A stretch of DNA of 64,000 bases from contig SVEC01000013.1 in the NCBI GenBank assembly GCA_015057555.1, positions 1 to 64,000 on the forward strand, written 5' to 3'. Below the pieces are notes generated by a model. That model saw only the letters and a list, made by a program, of their open reading frames with translations, had not been told where the DNA came from and did no database searches. Made by a program: the position numbers and the translations under genes. Source of the stretch: Lachnospiraceae bacterium. Lineage in GTDB: Bacteria; Bacillota; Clostridia; Lachnospirales; Lachnospiraceae. Of this stretch, positions 57,956 to 64,000 are shown piece by piece. The stretch's first letter is position 1, and every line of letters begins with the position of its first letter.

Positions 57956-59314
57956 ATGGTTATTTCAAACGGAATTAATACAAATGTTAACGCTACAGCT
58001 AATGCACAAAGGATGGTAACACAGAGTAAAAATGCACAGGCTTCAAATGCACAGGTGACAACATCACAAACAGCCAAAAGTAACACAGCGGGTAGTGAGG
58101 CCTTAGGAGTGGTGTTAAACCTAAGCAGCACTCTTTCCACCAGCATGAACAGGGCTGCAACTACATATTCATCATCTACAACTCTTAAGATGGGAAGCCA
58201 GGGGTCTGCGGTTAGAGTGCTTCAGACAAAGCTAACTGAGCTTGGCTATAATACCAAGGGAACTGATGGAATATTTGGCAATAACACTAGAAATGCAGTT
58301 ATTGAATTTCAGAGAGCTTATGGACTTGATGCAGATGGTATCGTAGGAAATGCAACAAGGAATCAGATTAATACTTGCTATACAAATCACTTAAACAATG
58401 TGCTTTCTGTGGGAAGTAGAGGAAGTAATGTAAAGAAGCTTCAGGAAAATTTGACAAAGCTTGGGTATAACACTCAGGGTACAGATGGAATATTCGGTAA
58501 TAACACAAAGTCTGCAGTTATGGCATTTCAAAGAGCGAATAATCTGTCGGTGGATGGAATTGTAGGAGCTAACACCCATAAGGCTATTAATGCAGCTCTT
58601 GAAAGATTAAAGAATAAGCCTGTTGATAACCCAGTAGATATAGACACAAGTGACTTAACAGCTAAACAGGCTAAAATGATAAAAAATCTTAAGAACGATA
58701 CATCTCTTGGTTTGACTTCAACAAAGAAGACTGCAATGCTGACAGCAGCTGAACGACTCTTAAGCGAGGGTTACGAGGTGGAATTTGTGGCAGGGGTATT
58801 AGGTAATATTCAGGCTGAGGGAACTCCTGGCGTGTTTGAAAGTTCAAATTACTCTTCTAATCCTGGTGCTAAGCCAAGTTATTTAAAATACATGGATAAC
58901 AATTTTAACTACCGCAGTGAGTTCTCCGGTAAGACTATCAGCCAGGTGGGTATAGATAAGGCTGTGGCTCTTCAGGAAAAGGCTGAAAATAGTGGCTTTG
59001 CAGGAAAGTTTGGATTGGGAATGATTCAGTGGACAGGTACTAGAACAACCGGATTACTTGAGGCTTACGAAAAATATTGTAGCTCAAATTATCCAACTGT
59101 TGAGGAATGTGCTAAAGCAGAAGCTAACTACATAGTGGACGAGCTTCAGGGCTCTTATAGCTATGTGTATAATAGCTGGAAGAAGGGAAATATGACTGCT
59201 CAAAGTGCCGGTGACATAGTTTGCAGAAAGTATGAGGTGCCTGCAAATATTAACTACCAGGCAAGTGTGCGCGGACAAAATGCAAATGCAATTTATAATG
59301 TAATGATGAAGTAA
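57956..59314 (+). CDS. Peptidoglycan-binding protein with phage-tail-lysozyme-like domain
   Basis: Two PG_binding_1 repeats (about 72-135 and 147-212) share 'GS.GS.V..LQ..LT.LGYNT.GTDGIFGNNT..AV..FQRA...DGIVG'. The C-terminal domain (about 245-452) resembles phage tail lysozymes: 'LLSEGYEVEFVAGVLGNIQAEGTPGVFESS', 'FGLGMIQWTGTRTTGLLEAYEKY' and 'CRKYEVPANINYQASVRGQNANAIY'. Glu in 'IQAEG' is a likely catalytic residue. The Asn/Ala/Thr-rich N-terminus ('ISNGINTNVNATANAQRMV') is not a Sec signal, so export is by another route or lysis. The start at 57956 has AGGAGG five bases upstream. No phage genes surround it. Confidence 0.85.
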   Translation: MVISNGINTNVNATANAQRMVTQSKNAQASNAQVTTSQTAKSNTAGSEALGVVLNLSSTLSTSMNRAATTYSSSTTLKMGSQGSAVRVLQTKLTELGYNTKGTDGIFGNNTRNAVIEFQRAYGLDADGIVGNATRNQINTCYTNHLNNVLSVGSRGSNVKKLQENLTKLGYNTQGTDGIFGNNTKSAVMAFQRANNLSVDGIVGANTHKAINAALERLKNKPVDNPVDIDTSDLTAKQAKMIKNLKNDTSLGLTSTKKTAMLTAAERLLSEGYEVEFVAGVLGNIQAEGTPGVFESSNYSSNPGAKPSYLKYMDNNFNYRSEFSGKTISQVGIDKAVALQEKAENSGFAGKFGLGMIQWTGTRTTGLLEAYEKYCSSNYPTVEECAKAEANYIVDELQGSYSYVYNSWKKGNMTAQSAGDIVCRKYEVPANINYQASVRGQNANAIYNVMMK

Positions 59315-59325
59315 ATACACAAATA

Positions 59326-59364
59326 AAAATGCGTAAACTCTTTTTAAGGAGCTTACGCATTTTT
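59326..59364 (+). terminator. Intrinsic terminator
   Basis: AAAAATGCGTAA pairs with TTACGCATTTTT, with an additional CTC/GAG inside. Confidence 0.88.
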
Positions 59365-59472
59365 AAATGGACTGTGTGCCTTGCTTTTTATAATTTCCTT
59401 TTTGAATCTATAAAATCATATTAGTTCTCCTAAAAATAAAATTACGAATTGAAAAAAATATTGAAGATAGTG

Positions 59473-59513
59473 TTGACAAGTGGTGTAATTAGGTGTATAT
59501 ATACACTATACAC
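59473..59513 (+). promoter_or_regulatory. Autoregulated promoter of the GntR operon
   Basis: TTGACA (59473-59478), a 17-bp spacer and TATATA (59496-59501) form the promoter. A perfect 14-bp palindrome GTGTATATATACAC (59493-59506) covers the -10 and a further TATACAC follows (59507-59513). The position predicts repression by the GntR protein encoded next. Confidence 0.75.
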
Positions 59514-59546
59514 ACTCGAGAGTTTAAAATTAAGAAAGGTATACCT

Positions 59547-59927
59547 ATGAACATTATAATTAGCAACACAAGTAGTGTTCCTATCTATGAACAGATTGAG
59601 CAGCAGATAAAGGATATGATTGTTTCCGGCAAATTGGAGGAGGGAGAGATGCTTCCTTCCATGCGTTTTCTGGCCAAGGAGCTTCGCATTAGCCTTATAA
59701 CTACAAAGCGTGCCTACGAGGAGTTAGAGCGAGATGGATTTATAGAAACTCGCGTTGGCATCGGTTGTTTTGTTAAGGCTAAGAATCAGGGACTTATCCG
59801 TGAGAAGGTTATGCAAGAGCTTGAGGACCATTTTGAAAATGCAGTGACCAGAGCAAAAGTTTGCGATATTCCTTTACAAGAGCTGATTGAAATTCTGACC
59901 ATCATATATGAGGATCACTCTAAGTAG
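59547..59927 (+). CDS. GntR-family regulator, YtrA subfamily
   Basis: The 126-residue repressor has an N-terminal winged helix ('PIYEQIEQQIKDMIVSGKLEEGEMLPSMRFLAKELRISLITTKRAYEELERDGFIETRVGIGCFV', about 11-75) and only a short helical tail, the YtrA type that controls linked ABC transporters. The start at 59547 follows GAAAGG; the track's extra 18 codons overlap the promoter. The ATPase gene begins 14 bases after its stop. A palindrome over its -10 box predicts autorepression. Confidence 0.92.
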   Translation: MNIIISNTSSVPIYEQIEQQIKDMIVSGKLEEGEMLPSMRFLAKELRISLITTKRAYEELERDGFIETRVGIGCFVKAKNQGLIREKVMQELEDHFENAVTRAKVCDIPLQELIEILTIIYEDHSK

Positions 59928-59941
59928 CGGAGGGATTAACT

Positions 59942-60829
59942 ATGGCGTTAGATTATAGCGTAGAGAATGCAATAGAGATTAAAAATCTTAATAAAAATTA
60001 CAAGGGCTTTAGCTTAAAGGATGTAAGCTTTAATGTTCCTAGCGGACAGGTTACAGGCTTTATCGGACAAAATGGTGCAGGAAAATCAACTACCATAAAG
60101 TCTATTCTGAATATGCTTAAGACTGATGGCGGGGACATAAAGGTTTTTGGAGCAGATAATTTAAAAAATGAATTTGATATTAAGGAGAATGTGGGAGTTG
60201 TCTTTGACGATATAGGTTTTCATCCAAATCTTAAGGCAAAGCATATTGATAAGATATTAAAGGGAATGTATAAGAACTGGGATTCAAAGGTGTTCTTTGA
60301 ATACTTAGAGAAGCTTGGTCTTCCCACTAAAAAGAAGGTGGGAGACTATTCCCGTGGTATGCAGATGAAGCTTCAGATTGCCACAGCGCTTTCACACCAC
60401 GCTAAGCTTCTTATTATGGACGAGCCAACAGGTGGTCTTGACCCTATAGTTCGTAATGAGATTCTTGATATATTTATGGAGTTTATTCAGGACAGTGAGC
60501 ATACAGTGTTTCTGTCATCACATATTATAACTGACCTTGAGAGAATTGCAGATAATATCGTATTTATACATAGGGGTAAGATTCTTCTCTCAGAGGATAA
60601 GGATACTATAGCTGAGCGTCACGGTATACTTAAATGTTCTAAGGAGCAGTTTGCTACAGTGGATGATGAGGATGTTATCGGCTATAGAAAGTCCTCCTTT
60701 GGTATAGAAGCTTTGGTAGGTGACCAGGAGAAATGTAAGGCTAAGTATAAGGGTATGCTTTGCGAGAAGACAAGTCTTGAAGAAATAATGTTGTTCTATG
60801 TAAATAATACTAACAACAGCGAAAACTAG
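59942..60829 (+). CDS. ABC transporter ATP-binding protein (YtrB-like)
   Basis: The 295-residue ATPase has Walker A 'GQNGAGKST', signature 'YSRGMQMKLQIATALSH', Walker B 'LLIMDEPTGGLDP', H-loop 'LSSH' and a C-terminal extension of about 80 residues. YtrA-regulated ATPases of this type work with ABC-2 permeases and respond to cell-wall-active peptides in Bacillus. Two permease genes follow in the same operon. Confidence 0.93.
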   Translation: MALDYSVENAIEIKNLNKNYKGFSLKDVSFNVPSGQVTGFIGQNGAGKSTTIKSILNMLKTDGGDIKVFGADNLKNEFDIKENVGVVFDDIGFHPNLKAKHIDKILKGMYKNWDSKVFFEYLEKLGLPTKKKVGDYSRGMQMKLQIATALSHHAKLLIMDEPTGGLDPIVRNEILDIFMEFIQDSEHTVFLSSHIITDLERIADNIVFIHRGKILLSEDKDTIAERHGILKCSKEQFATVDDEDVIGYRKSSFGIEALVGDQEKCKAKYKGMLCEKTSLEEIMLFYVNNTNNSEN

Positions 60830-60841
60830 GAGGTGTAGCTT

Positions 60842-61552
60842 ATGTTAGGATTAATTTATAAGGACCTGTTTCTTGTCAGGAGAAATATAATTATGGGCTT
60901 TTTGACCATAGCAGGTGTGGCACTATTTGCTTTGATATTTATACTTGGTATGAATGTAGGTAATTTTCAGGAGCTTAAAGAAGAGGAGTTTATATATAAT
61001 CTGTTTTATAAGGGATGTATCCTCTATGTATGCGGCGCTGGAATCACTGTGTCACTAACTAGCTCCTCTGCTATAGATCAGGACCATAAGGCAGAGTGGT
61101 ATAAGGTGCTATATTCTTCACCTATAAATATATGGAAGGAGATATTCTCTAGATATATTGTGGCATTTTTAGTCAACACTATAATGAGTATCTTCTCATC
61201 CATAATATTACCTATAATTTATATGGCAGGTAACGAACCTTACGGATTTAAGGAGTTTAAAACAGTTCTATATTGCTGGATGGCAGGACTTCTTATAATA
61301 CTTATCAGACTTCCTATAGATATTATTTTTTCAGCAAAGGTAAGTGTAGTTATATGCTGTTCAATGCTTGGAGTATTTCTTGTTGCTATTATGGCATGGC
61401 TTATGCATGAGGAAAATATTGAGGTGATATTTGAAACTGTAAAGGGCTGGTTTGATTGGATTTATAACCACGGAGCTCTTGTTGTTATAGGTGTGGTTAT
61501 AGCATCATTTTCTGCTTCGTATTTTGGTAAGAGAAATAGGAGGTGGGCGTAA
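60842..61552 (+). CDS. ABC-2-type permease
   Basis: The 236-residue protein has six predicted helices ('IIMGFLTIAGVALFALIFILGM', 'GCILYVCGAGITVSLTSS', 'YIVAFLVNTIMSIFSSIILPIIY', 'VLYCWMAGLLIILIRLPIDI', 'VSVVICCSMLGVFLVAIMAW', 'ALVVIGVVIASFSASYF'). It begins 'MLGLIYKDLFLVRRNI', the common start of this permease family. Its sequence runs parallel to the next gene's product ('MKGLLYKDLINGKAY'), so the two likely form a heterodimer served by the upstream ATPase. Confidence 0.88.
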   Translation: MLGLIYKDLFLVRRNIIMGFLTIAGVALFALIFILGMNVGNFQELKEEEFIYNLFYKGCILYVCGAGITVSLTSSSAIDQDHKAEWYKVLYSSPINIWKEIFSRYIVAFLVNTIMSIFSSIILPIIYMAGNEPYGFKEFKTVLYCWMAGLLIILIRLPIDIIFSAKVSVVICCSMLGVFLVAIMAWLMHEENIEVIFETVKGWFDWIYNHGALVVIGVVIASFSASYFGKRNRRWA

Positions 61553-62311
61553 ATGAAGGGATTACTTTATAAGGATTTAATAAATGGCAAGGCATATATT
61601 GGAGTTGTTGCTTTCTATCTGTTTTATGCCTTTATGACGGTGGATGTTGTAGGCTGGGACTTTAATGCAGCTGAAGATCTTGAGGCCAAGCTTGAGGTTT
61701 TGTCAGAATACTATCTTATGCTTGGTGGATGTGTATTTGTGGCATGTCTTTTGCCTATGGCTATGTCTACAGTTTTATGTACTCTGGATAATAAAACCAA
61801 GTGGACTAACTATGCTATAGCTCTTCCAGGTGGATATAAGAATGTGGTGGCAGAGAAATACATAATAGTAGTAATAGGTCATGTGATAGGTGTATTAGCA
61901 AGTCTTATCACCATATTTGCAATCAAGCATACCTTTGAGGTTGAGGTAGATGGAGTAATGATAGAGGATGTTGGTGCAAATGTATTCGTTATACTTATGC
62001 TGCTTATGTTAGGGATTTCTCTTATAGGTAATTCAATTCTTATTCCTTTTGCTACCAGGAACAAGCCGGGAGTGGTTAATGTAGTATTAACAGTATGTGC
62101 TGTAATTGCAATGTATGGATTGTTTGCTTATATAGCATTGGGAGATATTTCATTCTTCAAGCAGGAAAACCTTGTGCAAAGAATCGTTATGTGGATAGCA
62201 ACTCATAAAAAGCAGGTGTGGGGCACATGCTACGGACTTGTAGGAGCAGGAGTTGTAGCACAGATTGTGTCATATGTGGTAAGTGTTAAGAATTATCTTA
62301 AGTATGTGTAA
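61553..62311 (+). CDS. ABC-2-type permease
   Basis: A 252-residue, six-helix membrane protein that begins directly after the previous stop (TAAATG). It shares the '.LYKDL' start and helix pattern with that neighbour, including 'YYLMLGGCVFVACLLPMAMSTVL', 'YIIVVIGHVIGVLASLITIFA' and 'NVFVILMLLMLGISLIGNSILI'. It is probably the second half of the exporter. A terminator closes the operon about 30 bases later. Confidence 0.88.
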   Translation: MKGLLYKDLINGKAYIGVVAFYLFYAFMTVDVVGWDFNAAEDLEAKLEVLSEYYLMLGGCVFVACLLPMAMSTVLCTLDNKTKWTNYAIALPGGYKNVVAEKYIIVVIGHVIGVLASLITIFAIKHTFEVEVDGVMIEDVGANVFVILMLLMLGISLIGNSILIPFATRNKPGVVNVVLTVCAVIAMYGLFAYIALGDISFFKQENLVQRIVMWIATHKKQVWGTCYGLVGAGVVAQIVSYVVSVKNYLKYV

Positions 62312-62342
62312 TATTTTAATATAGAATAATAAGTTTTATTAA

Positions 62343-62385
62343 ACGGCTAAAAGTGGCGTAAATGCTTAACTTTTAGCCGTTTTTG
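62343..62385 (+). terminator. Terminator of the GntR-ABC operon
   Basis: ACGGCTAAAAGT pairs perfectly with ACTTTTAGCCGT, followed by TTTTG. The following 225 bases to the lipoprotein gene are AT-rich with no gene. Confidence 0.9.
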
Positions 62386-62610
62386 TGCCTATAAACCAAG
62401 TGACTTTTTTGACAAAAATAAAAATTTTTAAAAATTTTTTCAAAAAATAGGATATTTTTAAAATCACGTTCGTGTATATAGTGAAGGCGAGTAAATAGGG
62501 GATAAATAAGCCGGCAAGAATTCACTAGATTACTTAAGGAGTCATGATGATATAGTCGCAAGCATGACTCAAAGCAAAGAAAAAAAGCAAAATAGAAGGA
62601 GAATAAGATT

Positions 62611-63246
62611 ATGAAGAAGAGATTTTTTACAGGTTTAGTTTTAGGAGCAATGATGATGGGGGCACTTACCGGATGTGGAGAGACAAAGGATGTGGAGCAG
62701 ACTGATAAGAAGTCAGCTAATACAGAGGTAGTTGAGGAAGTAGATGTAGAGGCTGAGGATACTGAGGAAGTGTCAGTGGAAGTAACCACAGAGGCAAGCG
62801 AAAATGTACAGGCACCAGATGGTGATGACACTCAGGCAGTAGACCAAGCCACAGAAACAGATGATGTAGCAGATGATACAGCGGCAGACGAAGGAATCTA
62901 CGATTTGGAAGATGGTATAGTATATAGTATATGTCAGTCACCAGTGTTTACACAGGACCAGATGATGTATGGCGCTGAATATGTAATAGCTGCATTTGGT
63001 ACATATTTTCCAGAGTGTGAGCTTCTTAGTGTTACATACGATGACAGATTTTCAAGCTCACAGGATGAGATTAACAAGCAACAGTATGGTGATGCAGACT
63101 ATGTTGTATTCACAACAGATTTCACTGTTCCTGCAGACTATACAGATGGACCTCTTAACGCAGGTGAGACCTATGAGGAATATCAGTGGATTCTTACTAT
63201 GAATGATGCAGGACAGTGGGAGTTAGTTTCTTCTGGATGGCAGTAA
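62611..63246 (+). CDS. Secreted lipoprotein of unknown function
   Basis: The 211-residue protein has a lipoprotein signal ('FFTGLVLGAMMMGALTGCG', with lipobox LTGC and Cys22) and a strongly acidic, Glu/Asp/Thr/Val-rich linker (about 25-95). A compact domain of about 110 residues follows ('YGAEYVIAAFGTYFPECELLSVTYDDRFSS', 'YEEYQWILTMNDAGQWELVSSGWQ'). It is anchored on the outer face of the membrane. The C-terminal domain is not one I recognise; the end resembles small NTF2-like or DUF-type extracellular domains. AGAAGGAGAA upstream; single gene. Confidence 0.82.
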   Translation: MKKRFFTGLVLGAMMMGALTGCGETKDVEQTDKKSANTEVVEEVDVEAEDTEEVSVEVTTEASENVQAPDGDDTQAVDQATETDDVADDTAADEGIYDLEDGIVYSICQSPVFTQDQMMYGAEYVIAAFGTYFPECELLSVTYDDRFSSSQDEINKQQYGDADYVVFTTDFTVPADYTDGPLNAGETYEEYQWILTMNDAGQWELVSSGWQ

Positions 63247-63273
63247 AATATAATAATCAAATACAATTGGAAG

Positions 63274-63307
63274 GTGCATGGAACTTTGGTTCTGTGCACT
63301 TTTTTTG
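63274..63307 (+). terminator. Intrinsic terminator
   Basis: GTGCATGGAAC pairs with GTTCTGTGCAC (small internal mismatch) across TTTG, followed by a seven-base T-run. Confidence 0.82.
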
Positions 63308-63430
63308 TGCAAGTTTGTTTTCTGTTAAGAACTCGGTTTTGGTCAAAATATCTATACATTTTTTAACAAAGATGATATTATTTTCAAAGAAAAATCCATA
63401 AATTAGATAATTAAAAGGAGAAATGGAAAT

Positions 63431-64000
63431 ATGGAGAAGGAAAAAATTGGATGGTACGATAAGGTACAAAAGCCCATAAGAATAATCGCTATAATATTGA
63501 CAGCGTATTTTATATATATTCTTATAAATGAAAAGTCTGACATCCTATTATTTGAAGAAAACGTTAATTTGATTGATGATGCACTTCACGGATATGAACT
63601 TGGCAATATATTATGGCATGTGATGAGATATGCTAGAATTACATCCATAGTTTTGTTAGGACTGGCGTTTGTGGTTTTGGTAGAGGCAGAGTTTTACCAA
63701 TCCATAAAACATGATATATGGTACAAGTGTCAGACTATGGGTATAGGGCTATGTGCTTTTACCGGTTTGTTGTATCCCTTATCAATATTGATATTGGGAA
63801 ATTCAAAATTTGCTTTGGAAATGTACAGCTTCAATATTGTACCAATATATTTCTGCCTGGTTGCCTTTGCAGGAGTTATCTTTATCTGCAATATATTATA
63901 TTACAGGGGCAAGAAAGAGCTACATATTGAAACTGGTAAAACTACTAAAAATATAACCTATTATATCGTTGCATTAACATTTTTAGGAGCAAATATTTAT
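63431..64000 (+). CDS. Partial multi-pass membrane protein, runs off the window
   Basis: This open frame is missing from the track because it has no stop in the window. From ATG 63431 (AAGGAG ten bases upstream) it reads 190 codons without interruption, 'MEKEKIGWYDKVQKPIRIIAIILTAYFIYILI'. Further hydrophobic segments are 'ITSIVLLGLAFVVLVEAEFY', 'GIGLCAFTGLLYPLSILILG', 'IVPIYFCLVAFAGVIFICNILYY' and 'ITYYIVALTFLGANIY'. At least five membrane helices are present. The family is not recognised; the C-terminal part lies beyond 64000. Confidence 0.78.
   Translation, partial: MEKEKIGWYDKVQKPIRIIAIILTAYFIYILINEKSDILLFEENVNLIDDALHGYELGNILWHVMRYARITSIVLLGLAFVVLVEAEFYQSIKHDIWYKCQTMGIGLCAFTGLLYPLSILILGNSKFALEMYSFNIVPIYFCLVAFAGVIFICNILYYRGKKELHIETGKTTKNITYYIVALTFLGANIY

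Noticed and set aside
57956-59314. Lysozyme-like protein considered as a prophage endolysin
   Set aside because: No holin, tail, capsid or integrase genes nearby; neighbours are ordinary transporter and regulator operons.
62409-62437. TTGACA upstream of the lipoprotein gene considered as a promoter
   Set aside because: No -10 hexamer lies at acceptable spacing, and the AT-rich homopolymer runs make a chance match likely.

Overview
The window looks like chromosome of a low-GC, Gram-positive anaerobe of the Lachnospiraceae. The Butyrivibrio/Pseudobutyrivibrio group is my guess. It rests on protein style, intracellular beta-glucan phosphorolysis genes, a bile-salt-hydrolase-type gene, LytTR/Agr signalling and strong AGGAGG ribosome binding sites; no rRNA or other marker fixes the genus. 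I see no tRNA, rRNA, CRISPR array, insertion sequence or prophage.

Layout. 1-923: the end of a ribosomal operon (rplM-rpsI) with its terminator. 924-6363: an AT-rich defence-type island. It holds an XRE controller with a palindromic operator on its own promoter, a C5 cytosine methyltransferase, an Eco47II-like endonuclease, a protein resembling DUF6414 and a eukaryotic-type Ser/Thr kinase. 6516-9373: an XRE-PurM-like fusion, a compact type III toxin-antitoxin locus (two RNA repeats, terminator, ToxN/CptN-like RNase) and a methyltransferase. 9434-11786: an SDR oxidoreductase and a PAS-GAF-GGDEF protein cut by an in-frame TAG. 11961-21573: a beta-glucan cluster: anchored GH16 glucanase, two GH94-type phosphorylases, AraC regulator and cytoplasmic GH5.

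21661-28536: an SPFH/ribbon-helix-helix operon, a choloylglycine-hydrolase-family enzyme, a PgaC/PgaD-like exopolysaccharide synthase pair and small conserved genes. 28642-34326: a MacB-like ABC exporter with an exported accessory protein, then an OmpR-type two-component system. 34447-39892: a DHH phosphoesterase, a TIR-TM-propeller protein and a CofE-like ligase, the last two separated by an elaborate inverted-repeat element.

40234-47956 is the most distinctive part: a WXG100 gene, a LytTR regulator, small helical proteins, a polymorphic toxin with a restriction-endonuclease-like C-terminus, a pentapeptide-repeat protein (probable immunity) and a broken immunity-gene copy. Beside it lies a complete Agr-type quorum-sensing unit: LytTR regulator and AgrC-like kinase on the plus strand, with agrB and a 34-codon agrD on the minus strand. 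The agrD is absent from the ORF track, and its peptide has serine where cysteine is usual. The layout suggests, without proving it, that peptide signalling controls contact-dependent competition.

48190-64000: three transporter/regulator modules (VanRS-like pair with an FtsX-type exporter; RR-ABC-permease-HK; GntR-ABC-permeases), a GlsB/YeaQ-type membrane protein, a peptidoglycan-binding lysozyme-like protein without a Sec signal, a lipoprotein and a membrane protein running off the window end. Nearly every transcription unit ends in a clear intrinsic terminator.
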